Below, in pieces: positions 7,984 to 16,242 of a stretch of DNA of 64,000 bases (positions are counted from its first letter, which is position 1; each line of letters opens with the position of its first letter). The notes beneath the pieces are model-generated. The model was not told the origin of the DNA, did not search any database, and saw nothing but the letters and a program-made list of their open reading frames with translations. Source of the DNA: Streptomyces camelliae (GTDB lineage: Bacteria; Actinomycetota; Actinomycetes; Streptomycetales; Streptomycetaceae); the NCBI RefSeq assembly GCF_027625935.1, contig NZ_CP115300.1:4402001-4466000 (forward strand), read 5' to 3'. The translations under genes and the position numbers were made by a program.

Positions 7984-8174
7984 GGTTCTCTCTTTCTTCG
8001 ACGCATGACTCGGCGGAACGCTCGGCTGTCACCAGCTTCGCGCTCCGCCCTTCAATGCCATGGTCGAAGGGCGCGAAATCGACCGCACTTCGATCATCCG
8101 CCAGACGGCCGCAGAATTCCCGAGAACTCGCGCTGTACGAAAGTGCGGGTTACGGTCCGGCCTTGTACCGTTCC

Positions 8175-8531
8175 TCAATCCGGCTCATCCGGTTTCGGCA
8201 CGGCGGTGATGACGCGCCCGTTCCTGCCGTCCTTCCCTCTCCTTCCGCTATGCCCCCACCTGCCGGGATGGCCGTCTTCCCCGTGCCGCCCCGGTTTTCC
8301 TCTCGGGCCGATAGGGCCGGGCAGGCCAGGGGGGCCCGAGGGGCCGGGCGGGCCGGGCGGGCCGTACACGATGCCGTCCCCCTGGAGGTCGATGCGCCGC
8401 GCTTTGAGTGTGTCGAGCTGCTGTTGGTGGGCGACGAGCGCAGCTGACTGCGCGACGAGCGTGACAGTCAGCACGGCACCGAGCACAAGGCTGCGCAGCG
8501 GGCCACGCGACGCCTCGTTTACGCTGTTCAC
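8175..8531 (-). CDS. Membrane-anchored collagen-like protein 1
   Basis: About 118 residues. Residues about 13-35 form one hydrophobic segment ([20 protein letters not shown]), followed by a short coiled region, then about 16 uninterrupted Gly-X-Y triplets: GPP-rich first ([12 protein letters not shown]), then charged and His/Trp-containing ([18 protein letters not shown]), and a short acidic tail. This should form a collagen-type triple helix outside the cell, held by an N-terminal signal anchor. GTG at 8531 is preferred to the ATG at 8537 by comparison with its neighbour. It lies 63 bp downstream of the second collagen-like gene and is clearly its paralogue. Confidence 0.85.
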   Translation of the reverse strand: MNSVNEASRGPLRSLVLGAVLTVTLVAQSAALVAHQQQLDTLKARRIDLQGDGIVYGPPGPPGPSGPPGLPGPIGPRGKPGRHGEDGHPGRWGHSGRRGKDGRNGRVITAVPKPDEPD

Positions 8532-8535
8532 ATCC

Positions 8536-8570
8536 ATTCCTGACTCTGTGTGACGGCGAAAGGGTGAATG
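8536..8570. repeat. Upstream segment shared by both collagen-like genes (copy 1)
   Basis: This 35-bp stretch matches 8940-8974 with about four mismatches, including an identical core GCCGTCACACAG on the minus strand. It sits at the same distance from each GTG start, so the duplication included the ribosome site and probably promoter DNA. Confidence 0.75.
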
Positions 8571-8594
8571 GAGAGGCCGAAGGTCCGGCTCGGT

Positions 8595-8936
8595 CTAGCT
8601 CGATGCCGGCGCCGGCGGGGCGACGGCGTCCTTGCCGTCCTTGCCGTCCTTGCCGTCCTTGCCGTCATGACCGTCCTTGCCGTCATGACCGTCCTTCCCG
8701 TCCCTGCCCGGGACGCCGATGGGACCGGGAGGACCCGAAGGACCAGGGGGCCCGGACGGTCCCGGGGGGCCGGGCTGAAGGCGTTCCTTGAGGTCGACGG
8801 GCTGTGTCTGCAGATTGTCGATCTGTGTCTGCTGGGCGATGATCACGGCTGACTGCGCGACGAGCGCGACGGTCAGCACTGCGCCGAGCACATGGGGGCG
8901 CCGCGGGCTACGCAGCGCTTCGATCACGCTTCTCAC
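8595..8936 (-). CDS. Membrane-anchored collagen-like protein 2
   Basis: About 113 residues. An N-terminal anchor ([20 protein letters not shown]) and a Gln-rich stalk precede about 16 Gly-X-Y triplets: a GPP/GPS block, then GRD and repeated GKD/GHD triplets, and an Ala/Pro tail. Alternating Lys and Asp in X and Y positions is known to stabilise bacterial triple helices that lack hydroxyproline. GTG at 8936 has TGAGGA five bases upstream, better than the in-frame GTG at 8948. The neighbouring gene shares its start (V-x-S-V-x-E-A) and its upstream DNA, so the pair arose by tandem duplication. Confidence 0.87.
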   Translation of the reverse strand: MRSVIEALRSPRRPHVLGAVLTVALVAQSAVIIAQQTQIDNLQTQPVDLKERLQPGPPGPSGPPGPSGPPGPIGVPGRDGKDGHDGKDGHDGKDGKDGKDGKDAVAPPAPASS

Positions 8937-8939
8937 TGT

Positions 8940-8974
8940 ATTCCTCACGCTGTGTGACGGCGAAAGTGTAAATG
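8940..8974. repeat. Upstream segment shared by both collagen-like genes (copy 2)
   Basis: Second copy of the 35-bp element at 8536-8570. It lies in the region divergent from the sensor phosphatase gene at 9123, so a regulator binding here could affect that gene too. Confidence 0.75.
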
Positions 8975-9122
8975 AGAAAGTCTTCGAGGCAGCGGAACAC
9001 AAACAGCCACGACCTCCGTGTCGGGTGTCTGTTGCCGGAGGGCCCTGGGCCGCGCACGTACCATTGCAGTGAGTTCGTGTGCGAATGGCTGCTGCCGGAC
9101 GGCGGCGGAGCGCGGGGCACGT

Positions 9123-11612
9123 ATGGCGGCTGGAGGCCGGCGCGGCAGGGCAGGGCGACGGGGGCTTGTCGCTCTGACGGCTCTGGCGGGTGCCCTGCTC
9201 ACCGTGCTGGTCGGGGTCGCCTTCGGGGTGTTGTTCCGGTCGGTCGGCGACATGCGCGAAGCCAATCTGGCGGAACGGCATTCCGTGGCGGCGGAGAACC
9301 AGGCACGGCTGGTCGACAACCTCGTCCTCGACGTCGAGACGTACCAGCGCGGCTTCGTCATCACCCGGCAGGCTCAGTTTCTCGTGCCGTGGAAGATCGC
9401 CCAGGGCCACTTCCCCACGCAGGCACAGGAACTCGTGCGCATCAGCACCTCCCCCGCCCAGCGCGCACTGGCCCAGCGGATCGCCCGGGACGGCACGTCC
9501 TACATCCGCGACTACTCGGTTCCCGTGGTCACCATGGCGCAGCGAGGTGATCCACGGGCGAGCAGTGTCGCGGTGACCGTGGACGGCAAGCACCGCGTCG
9601 ACGCACTGCGGTCCCTGTTCGACCGCTACACCACCGCCGAGGGCTCCGCCGTCACGGCCCGCGAGGCCACCACCGACTCGGACGCCCAGCGCGCGGGCAT
9701 CGCGGCCGGGGTCGGGATCGCGGCGTCGGTGCTGCTCATCGCCGCGTACACCGGGTATGTGACGCGAGTGATCGTCTGGCCGGTCCGCCGGGCGGCCCAC
9801 CTGGCGAGCAGGCTCGCCGAGGGCGACCTGACGGCGCGGATGCCGCGCACCGGCGCGCGGGAGATCGGGCAGCTGGAAACAGCCTTCAACACCATGGCCG
9901 GCTCCCTCGAAAGCAGTCTTGAGCAGGCCCAGGAGGCTCACCGCAGGCTCAGGCTCCTCTACGACGCCGGTATGGCCGTGGGCACCACGCTCGACATGAC
10001 ACGGACGGCCCGGGAACTGGTGGGGGTGTCCGTACCGAGGTTCGCCGACTTCGCCACCGTCGACCTCGCCGCGTCCGTCCTGGAGGGTGAGGAACCGACA
10101 CCTGCCGGCAGTACACCTCTGCGGCGCGTGGCCGGCGAGGGCGTGCTCGACGACGCCCCGCTGGATCCGGTCGGCGCACTGGTCCGGTCCGCGCTGCCGC
10201 TCCCGCCGAACCGGCGCTCCGGGTCGACCGCACTGTTCGTACCCGACCTGCGTGCTTCCAGCGCATGGCAGGCCGCTCATCCGCAGGAGGCGGAGCGACT
10301 ACTCGGCTACGGCATGAACTCGCTGATCGCCGCTCCGCTGATCGAACAGGGCATGCTCATGGGAACGGTCACCTTCTGGCGCTTCCGCGCGAGCAAGCCG
10401 TTCGAGAAGGAAGACGTCGCCGATGCCGAGGAACTGGCCCTCAAGGCCGCCGGCGCCATCGACAACGCCCGCCGCTACACCCGTGAGCGCGAGACCGCGC
10501 TGACCCTGCAACGCAGTCTGCTGCCGCAGCGCCTGCCCGCCCAGCCGGCCGTCGAGATCGCCCACCGCTATCTCCCCACGAGCACGCGCGCCGGGGTGGG
10601 AGGAGACTGGCTCGACGTGATCCCGCTGTCCGGAACACGCGTAGCCCTGGTGGTCGGAGACGTCGTGGGGCACGGGGTCCACGCCTCCGCCGCCATGGGA
10701 CGACTGCGCACGGCGGTACGCACCCTGGCCGATGTCGACCTGCCACCGGACGAACTCCTCACCCACCTCGACGACCTGGTCATGCACCTTCCGGGGGTCG
10801 GCGAAGCGACGACCGGGGAACTGGGCGCGACCTGCCTCTACGCGGTCTACGATCCGGTCTCCCGGCGCTGCTCCCTCGCCAGCGCCGGCCACCCGCAGCC
10901 GTTCGTCCTCGCCCCGGACGGCACAGTGACGGCGGTGACCGGACACGCCGGCCCCCCGCTCGGTGTGGGCGGCCTGCCCTTCGAGACCACCGAACTCGAA
11001 CTGGCCCCGGGCAGCACCCTGGCCCTGTACAGCGACGGCCTGGTGCACTCCCGGGAGCTCGACCTCGACCACGGACTGGACCGGCTCCGCGACGCGCTCG
11101 TCTCGACCGCGCGGTCGGCAGGCTCGCTGGACGCCGCCTGCGATGCCGTCATGGACGCCCTGCTCACGGCGCCCCCGTCCGACGACGTCGCCCTCCTGCT
11201 CGCCCGGACGCGTGCGCTGTCGTCCGACCAGGTCGTCACCTGGGACATCCCCGTCGACCCGGAGTACGTCGCACACGCCCGGACGCTGACCACCGAACGG
11301 CTGGAGACATGGGATCTGGAAGAGTCCTCCTTCGTCACGGAACTGGTCGTCAGCGAGCTCGTGACCAACGCCATCCGCTACGGCAGACCCCCGATCCGGC
11401 TCCGCCTCATCCGCGACACCTCCCTGATCTGCGAGGTCTCCGACGGCAGCAGCACGGCACCCCACATGCGGCGGGCCCGCAGCTTCGACGAGGGAGGACG
11501 CGGCCTGCTCCTGGTCGCCCAGCTCACCCAGCGATGGGGCACCCGGCACGGCACGGCCGGCAAGACCATCTGGTGCGAGCAGGCCCTGCCCACGCCGGGG
11601 CAACGATGGTGA
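9123..11612 (+). CDS. Sensor PP2C (SpoIIE-type) phosphatase with anti-sigma-type kinase domain
   Basis: About 829 residues. Order: membrane helix about 14-36; extracytoplasmic CHASE3-like helical sensor about 40-180; second helix about 188-208; HAMP about 210-265; GAF about 275-445; PP2C/SpoIIE phosphatase about 475-690 with metal-site motifs GVGGDWLD, VVGDVVGHG, LYSDGL and PSDDVA; C-terminal GHKL ATPase about 705-825 with N-box VSELVTNAIRYG and G-box EGGRGLLLV. It should dephosphorylate a STAS anti-anti-sigma protein and may also phosphorylate one or bind a sigma factor, coupling an envelope signal to gene expression. ATG at 9123 gives a sensible N-terminus; in-frame upstream codons lack a ribosome site. 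Confidence 0.92.
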   Translation: MAAGGRRGRAGRRGLVALTALAGALLTVLVGVAFGVLFRSVGDMREANLAERHSVAAENQARLVDNLVLDVETYQRGFVITRQAQFLVPWKIAQGHFPTQAQELVRISTSPAQRALAQRIARDGTSYIRDYSVPVVTMAQRGDPRASSVAVTVDGKHRVDALRSLFDRYTTAEGSAVTAREATTDSDAQRAGIAAGVGIAASVLLIAAYTGYVTRVIVWPVRRAAHLASRLAEGDLTARMPRTGAREIGQLETAFNTMAGSLESSLEQAQEAHRRLRLLYDAGMAVGTTLDMTRTARELVGVSVPRFADFATVDLAASVLEGEEPTPAGSTPLRRVAGEGVLDDAPLDPVGALVRSALPLPPNRRSGSTALFVPDLRASSAWQAAHPQEAERLLGYGMNSLIAAPLIEQGMLMGTVTFWRFRASKPFEKEDVADAEELALKAAGAIDNARRYTRERETALTLQRSLLPQRLPAQPAVEIAHRYLPTSTRAGVGGDWLDVIPLSGTRVALVVGDVVGHGVHASAAMGRLRTAVRTLADVDLPPDELLTHLDDLVMHLPGVGEATTGELGATCLYAVYDPVSRRCSLASAGHPQPFVLAPDGTVTAVTGHAGPPLGVGGLPFETTELELAPGSTLALYSDGLVHSRELDLDHGLDRLRDALVSTARSAGSLDAACDAVMDALLTAPPSDDVALLLARTRALSSDQVVTWDIPVDPEYVAHARTLTTERLETWDLEESSFVTELVVSELVTNAIRYGRPPIRLRLIRDTSLICEVSDGSSTAPHMRRARSFDEGGRGLLLVAQLTQRWGTRHGTAGKTIWCEQALPTPGQRW

Positions 11613-11651
11613 CGACCACCCAGCTCCCTCATACCTCGGAGAACGACAGTC

Positions 11652-11942
11652 ATGACGAAACTCCGCGAACGCAAGAACAACCGGGCGGCGGTCCTGCACT
11701 GCCTGTACGGGGCCGTCGAGGACAACCGCCCCGAAGTCAGCGGATCGGCGCTGCACGACGGGCTGCGCCTGCCCGACGACGATCTCTCCGCCGCCTGCGC
11801 CTACCTGGCCGACGAGGGCCTGATCAGCGTGGAGTGGACCACGCACCACACCCCCGCCGCCGTCTCGCTGACGCACGAGGGCATCCGCCTGATGGAGGAG
11901 TGGGAGGAGGAGCGGGAGGAGGAACAGGGTCTCAGGACGTGA
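11652..11942 (+). CDS. Small winged-helix-like hypothetical protein
   Basis: A 96-residue protein with a predicted winged-helix layout: RAAVLHCLYGAVEDNRPEVSG, then LPDDDLSAACAYLADEGLIS, then a beta wing VEWTTHHTPAAVSLTHEGIRLME, and a Glu-rich tail. DNA binding is plausible, but the fold is also used in protein contacts. GGAGA lies about nine bases before the ATG. It starts 39 bases after the phosphatase stop and is probably cotranscribed. Its 3' end overlaps the convergent gene at 11932 by 11 bases. Confidence 0.8.
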   Translation: MTKLRERKNNRAAVLHCLYGAVEDNRPEVSGSALHDGLRLPDDDLSAACAYLADEGLISVEWTTHHTPAAVSLTHEGIRLMEEWEEEREEEQGLRT

Positions 11943-13215
11943 AGAAGTGCTTGTCGAGGGCGATGTCCAGGAGCTGGGACATGGTCAACGCCGGGTGGGG
12001 GCGGGTCACCGGGGCGCTTTCGGCGTAGGAGTTGACCTCGCGGACCGCCAGCCGGCGCCCGTCCGGGTACAGCGCGTCCACCATCCAGACCTGGGCCGCG
12101 CCGCCCTTCTCCGAGGAGCCCTGGACCTTTTTGACACGGGTGCCGTCGGACAGTGTGGTGGCCTCGCAGTGGCCGGAGACACCGGTGCAGTCCATGTGTC
12201 CGTCCAGGAGGTCGGTCATGCCGTACTGTGCGTCGGCCTCGACCATGTTCTTCCCGTGGCCGTCGTCGTAGACCAGCTGGATCAGTCCGTCGTCGGCGTT
12301 CAGGTCGGAGACGGTTCCGCCCCGGGGCAGGTGTGACCTCAGGACCTGGGTCATGCGTGCGCCGGGTACGCGGTTCCTCGTGGTGGTCCGGGTGGTGGAG
12401 GGGGTTTTCTCCGGGGTCGGCAGGGCGCTGATCGCCTTGTCCCATGCCGGGCTGCGCACGATCGAGGTCAGCTGGGCGATGGACAGCAGCGGATCGGCAC
12501 CGCCGGCCGATGCCTTCTCGCCGCCGCCGGCGAACTCCTGCACCGTCAGCTGGACCCGGTCAGCGGTGGTGAGCACGACGTACCAGCGCTTCTGCCCGGT
12601 GTCACTGCTGGGGTAGGTGAAGGACTTGGTGGTGTTGAGCACCCCGCCCCCGGGGAGTTTCTCGGTGGTGCACTTGTCGTAGGGGCGCACCTCCACCGGG
12701 AGGCAGCCGCCCTCGCCCTGCTGGTCGGCGGGGATGCCGGGGTCCAGGCGGGTGAGGGCGATGTCGAGGCCGGCGGAGCCCCGCGCGGTGGAGTAGGTGA
12801 GCTTGGCCGTCGGCCAGACGACGGGCGGGCCGGCCTGGGACGCCGTACCCGAGGCCGCCGAGACGCTGCCGCCGGAGGGCAGCAGGCTCTTGAACGTGCG
12901 GAGCATCTCATCACCGCTGACCGACGAGGGTGCCCGGGACGGCGACTGCCCGGTGGAGCGCGCCGGGGCGCCGGCCCGCAGCCGGCCCGGGTCGCCGGCG
13001 CCGTGGCCGCCGAAAGCGCCCGTCGTCAGCAGAGTGCCGCCCACCGCGACCACCGCCACGGCCGTGCCGGCGACGCGGGCGGCGGCGAGCAGCCGCATCC
13101 GACGGCCCCGGGCGACGGAACGCCGTACCAGGTCGGCGGAGTGGGGCGGGAACTCGCCGGCGGTGCGGCTCATGGCGTCGGTCAGCTCTGTCTCGAACGC
13201 CTCGTCGAGGGACAT
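11932..13215 (-). CDS. Membrane protein paired with SigE-type sigma factor (putative anti-sigma)
   Basis: About 427 residues: a cytoplasmic N-terminus of about 45 residues (SLDEAFETELTDAMSRTAGE, then DLVRRSVARGRRMR), one membrane helix (VAGTAVAVVAVGGTLLTTGA) and a large extracytoplasmic Ser/Gly-rich domain without recognised motifs. Position directly after a sigma gene suggests an anti-sigma or signal-input role, but there is no HxxxCxxC ZAS motif. ATG at 13215 has GGAG ten bases upstream; an ATG at 13284, five bases after the sigma stop, would give 450 residues by translational coupling. Confidence 0.78.
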   Translation of the reverse strand: MSLDEAFETELTDAMSRTAGEFPPHSADLVRRSVARGRRMRLLAAARVAGTAVAVVAVGGTLLTTGAFGGHGAGDPGRLRAGAPARSTGQSPSRAPSSVSGDEMLRTFKSLLPSGGSVSAASGTASQAGPPVVWPTAKLTYSTARGSAGLDIALTRLDPGIPADQQGEGGCLPVEVRPYDKCTTEKLPGGGVLNTTKSFTYPSSDTGQKRWYVVLTTADRVQLTVQEFAGGGEKASAGGADPLLSIAQLTSIVRSPAWDKAISALPTPEKTPSTTRTTTRNRVPGARMTQVLRSHLPRGGTVSDLNADDGLIQLVYDDGHGKNMVEADAQYGMTDLLDGHMDCTGVSGHCEATTLSDGTRVKKVQGSSEKGGAAQVWMVDALYPDGRRLAVREVNSYAESAPVTRPHPALTMSQLLDIALDKHFFTS

Positions 13216-13288
13216 GATGGGTCTTCTCCGTTCTGCTGGGGCCTGCGTGCTGGAGCTCTCCGGGGCGCCGGGGCGTGCCGTCATGTCG

Positions 13289-13786
13289 TCACGCCGCCAA
13301 GTCGGCCAGGTCGGCGCCCAGCAGTGCGCGCAGGCGATGCAGTGCCCGCATGCTCCTGGCGCGGACGGCTCCCGGCGACAGCCTGAGGGCCTCGGAGGTC
13401 TCCTCCACCGAGCGGTCCTCCCAGTAGCGGAGCACCAGCACCGCACGGTCCTTGGCCGTCAGCCGGGCCAGGCCGTCCAGCAGCGCCATGCGCAGCTCCG
13501 CGTCCGGTGCCGGGCCTGCCGCCTCGGGCAGCCGGTCGCTGGGACGCTCGGTGGAGCTGCGGCGACGGCGCTGGGAGAGGTAGGTGCGCACCAGCACGGT
13601 GTCGGCGTAGGCCACCGGGGAACCCGCGCGGCTGACCCGCCGCCAGGAGCGGTACATCTTGGCGAGGGTCTCCTGAACCAGGTCCTCGGCAAGGTGCCAG
13701 TCGCCGGTGAGCAGGCAGGCCGTCCGGAACAGAGGCCCGCTGCGGGCGGCTGCGAACTCCAGGTAGTCCGCGGGTGCTTCCCTCAC
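13289..13786 (-). CDS. ECF sigma factor, SigE family
   Basis: About 165 residues with region 2 (YLEFAAARSGPLFRTACLLT, then AEDLVQETLAKMYRSW) and region 4 (RLTAKDRAVLVLRYWEDRSV, then EETSEALRLSPGAVRARSMR). It directs core RNA polymerase to a small regulon. GTG at 13786 is chosen because AAAGGA lies eight bases upstream; ATG at 13816 adds ten residues but has no spaced ribosome site. The membrane protein follows closely and probably controls it. Confidence 0.92.
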   Translation of the reverse strand: MREAPADYLEFAAARSGPLFRTACLLTGDWHLAEDLVQETLAKMYRSWRRVSRAGSPVAYADTVLVRTYLSQRRRRSSTERPSDRLPEAAGPAPDAELRMALLDGLARLTAKDRAVLVLRYWEDRSVEETSEALRLSPGAVRARSMRALHRLRALLGADLADLAA

Positions 13787-13920
13787 CGTGTGTGTCCTTT
13801 CATGGTCGGACGTCATCTCTTACACGCGGTGAGGGGGCTTCCGCGTTACACCCCGGGCAAACCGAAGGCACCCCGCCGGTCGACGGGGTGCCTCAGCGGA
13901 CCGGTCACGACCGCACGCGG

Positions 13921-14280
13921 TCACGATGAGGTGGTGGTGGAGCCGCTGCGGTTGTACAAGGGGGTGAGAGCGGCGAGCTCGCTCCAGGCCTTGCTGAGGC
14001 CGCTCGGGAGCTTGAGGTTGAGGCCGGCCTGCCACTGCCGGCCCGTCGTCTTCGACTGCTGCCAGGCGTAGGAGCAGCTGGGCACGTTCCAGGGGCCCCG
14101 CCACACCCAGTCCTGCCAGGTGTTGCGCGCCTGCTGCACGCCGATCGACTGCGTCTTGTCGGGGGTCGACCAGTTGCCGGCGATGTCGGTCTGGGAACCG
14201 TCGTAGTGCTCCAGGCACACCGTGCCGGCCGCCGAGGCCGCCCCGGGGGACGCCGGCCTGTCGGAAGGTGCCGTGCAACG
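13921..14280 (-). pseudogene. C-terminal fragment of an unidentified secreted-type protein
   Basis: About 100 residues look genuinely coding: GTVCLEHYDGSQTDIAGNW, then QDWVWRGPWNVPSCSYAWQ, then SGLSKAWSELAALTPLYN and a Ser/Thr tail. The aromatic, Cys-containing composition suggests an exported domain. Upstream the frame stays open but turns into arginine-rich shadow of the STAS gene, with no start or ribosome site at the junction. I read this as the tail of a larger gene whose front was lost. A short real gene starting near 14250 cannot be excluded. Confidence 0.45.
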
Positions 14281-14320
14281 GAGTGGCCCCCGACCGTACT
14301 GGTCAGGGGCCGTTCGGCGG

Positions 14321-14701
14321 TCAACGGTGCGGGGCGACCGCGTCGACCAGCGTGTCGTGGATCCTGAGGTCATGGGTGGGGTTCGTGACGCGCAGGAATC
14401 TGCGCACCCGCCCCGGGGGAACCACCAGGCGCACCGCACCCCCGCGCCGGGCGGCCATGTGGTGGGCGCCGATGAGCGCGCTCAGCCCGTGCGCGTCGCA
14501 GAAGGTGACGTCGCCGAGATCGATGATCACATGAGGCCGGCCGCCGTGATCGGCCACCAGCTCTGCAAGGTGCGCGCGCAGTCCCGGCACGGTCAGCATG
14601 TCGATCTCCCCTGCCAGACTGGCGACGGTCCAGCCGGCGAGGAGGGCCAGGGACACTCTCAGCTTCGCGACTCCCTCCCCCCGTCGGTCTTCGCTGCTCA
14701 T
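14321..14701 (-). CDS. STAS-domain protein (anti-sigma antagonist-like)
   Basis: A 126-residue protein whose main part is a single STAS fold: ASLAGEIDMLTVPGLRAHL, then HVIIDLGDVTFCDAHGLSAL, then RGGAVRLVVPPGRVRRFL. Such proteins bind anti-sigma kinases and are switched by phosphorylation of a Ser or Thr in a D-S-S-G-L motif. Here the motif reads D-A-H-G-L, so the usual phospho-acceptor is His. It may be constitutively active or act by another mechanism. It lies near, but not beside, the sensor phosphatase at 9123. Confidence 0.85.
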   Translation of the reverse strand: MSSEDRRGEGVAKLRVSLALLAGWTVASLAGEIDMLTVPGLRAHLAELVADHGGRPHVIIDLGDVTFCDAHGLSALIGAHHMAARRGGAVRLVVPPGRVRRFLRVTNPTHDLRIHDTLVDAVAPHR

Positions 14702-14963
14702 AGCGCACCTCCGATCGCACCCTCACAGGCAGCGTCATCGCCCGGCAGGGGGATCGGCAGGGGGCGGCCGGTCCCCCTGGGGCGCCGTACGGCCCTCCTG
14801 CAAGGGCCGAACGGCCCCCGCCGGGATTCGGGTGAGGGGAGCACGAGAGCACACCGAAGGTGGCGAACCCGGTCGTGGTGGCCGCCGGGAAGGGCGAGCA
14901 CGCCGAGGGCGGGGCCGTGGCCGTGGCCGGGAGCGCCCAGCGAAGCCGACAGGGTCGGGGCCG

Positions 14964-16100
14964 CTACTTCAGGCCGATCGCGGCGCAGTCCGCCGCGTAT
15001 GCCGGGGTGCAGATGTCCGCGACGGTGTAGACGCCGTCCGCGATCACCGTCTGCTTGATGTTGTCCCGGGTGAGGGCGACCACCGGCACGAGCCGCGCGG
15101 GGATCTTCTTCGTCGTCGGGCTGTCGACCGTGTCGCGGGTCAGCGCGTCGAACTGGATGTCCTTGCCCTTGACCTTGTCCACCGCCATCTGCGCGGCGTC
15201 GGTGGCCTCGTCCAGGAACGACTTGTACACGGTCATGTACTGCTCGCCCGAGACGATCCGCTGGACCGCGTCCAGGTTCGCGTCCTGCCCGGTCACCGGC
15301 GGGATCTTCGTCGCGCCCGCTGCCTTCAGCTCCTCGATGACGGCGCCCGCCATGCCGTCGTTCGCCGAGTAGACGGCGGCGATGTTGCTCAGCCCGACCG
15401 ACCGGATCGCCTTCTTCATGTTCGCCTTGGCGATCGCGGGCGACCACTTGTCGGTGTCGTACTGGGCGACGATGTCGACCTGGTTCTGGAGTTCGCCGAG
15501 CGCGCCCTCCTTGAACCGGGCCGTGTTCGGGTCGGCGGGGTCGCCGTTCATCATGACGACCTTGCTGCTCGACGCCTTCGGACCGAGCGCCTGGACGATG
15601 GCGCGGGCCTGCACCTGGCCGACGAGTTCGTTGTCGTGGGAGACGTAGGCGTCGACCGGCCCCTGTGCGAGGCGGTCGTACGCGATCACCGGGATGCCCG
15701 CGTCCTTGGCCTTCTGCACGTCCGGCGCGATGGCCTTGGCGTCCAGCGCGTCCACCAGGATGACGTCGACCTTCTCGGCCACCATCTGCTGGAACTGCCG
15801 GCTCTGCGTGGCCGGGTCCGCCTCGGCGTTGGCGTAGACGACCTTGCCCTTGTCGTGGGTGAGGGTGGCGACCTCCTTCTGGATGATGGGGTGGTCGAAC
15901 TTCTCGAAGCGCGCGGTGTCCTTGTCGGGCAGGAGCAGGCCCACCACGATGGCGTCGCCCTTCGGGGAGGCGGAGCCGCCGCTGCCGACGACGTTGCCGA
16001 GGGAGCCGCACGCGGTGAGGGTGAGAGCGGACGCGGCGGCGGCCAGGACGATTCCGCCATGGCGTACGGGGGTCCTGTGGGGGGAGGTTGGAGCGTTCAC
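14964..16100 (-). CDS. Sugar ABC transporter substrate-binding lipoprotein (xylose-binding-like)
   Basis: About 378 residues with a lipoprotein signal (ALTLTACGS lipobox, Cys after about 24 residues) and a two-lobe periplasmic-binding fold of the ribose/xylose type: GLLLPDKDTARFEKFDHP, then VDVILVDALDAKAIAP, then PVIAYDRLAQGPVDAYVSHD and PPVTGQDANLDAVQRI. The D-P-A-T-Q-S-R-Q-F and DGMAGA blocks resemble XylF. GTG at 16100 has GGAAGG eight bases upstream. No permease or ATPase gene is adjacent, so it must share a transporter or act as a sensor. Confidence 0.88.
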   Translation of the reverse strand: MNAPTSPHRTPVRHGGIVLAAAASALTLTACGSLGNVVGSGGSASPKGDAIVVGLLLPDKDTARFEKFDHPIIQKEVATLTHDKGKVVYANAEADPATQSRQFQQMVAEKVDVILVDALDAKAIAPDVQKAKDAGIPVIAYDRLAQGPVDAYVSHDNELVGQVQARAIVQALGPKASSSKVVMMNGDPADPNTARFKEGALGELQNQVDIVAQYDTDKWSPAIAKANMKKAIRSVGLSNIAAVYSANDGMAGAVIEELKAAGATKIPPVTGQDANLDAVQRIVSGEQYMTVYKSFLDEATDAAQMAVDKVKGKDIQFDALTRDTVDSPTTKKIPARLVPVVALTRDNIKQTVIADGVYTVADICTPAYAADCAAIGLK

Positions 16101-16242
16101 AGCAGGTGCCTTCCGGGGGGATGGGGCAGCTGGCAACCCAGGTGGCGGAAAGCCAAACGAAAACCACAGGAAACGTCAAGATGTAAGGACAACACGGTGA
16201 TTGAGCCGTGACCACCGCACTCGTGACCGAACTCTCCCAAGG

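Noticed and set aside
8595..10280. 561-codon minus-strand frame running through the phosphatase gene
   Set aside because: Only its last 113 codons (the collagen-like part) look real; the rest is antisense to the well-supported plus-strand phosphatase.
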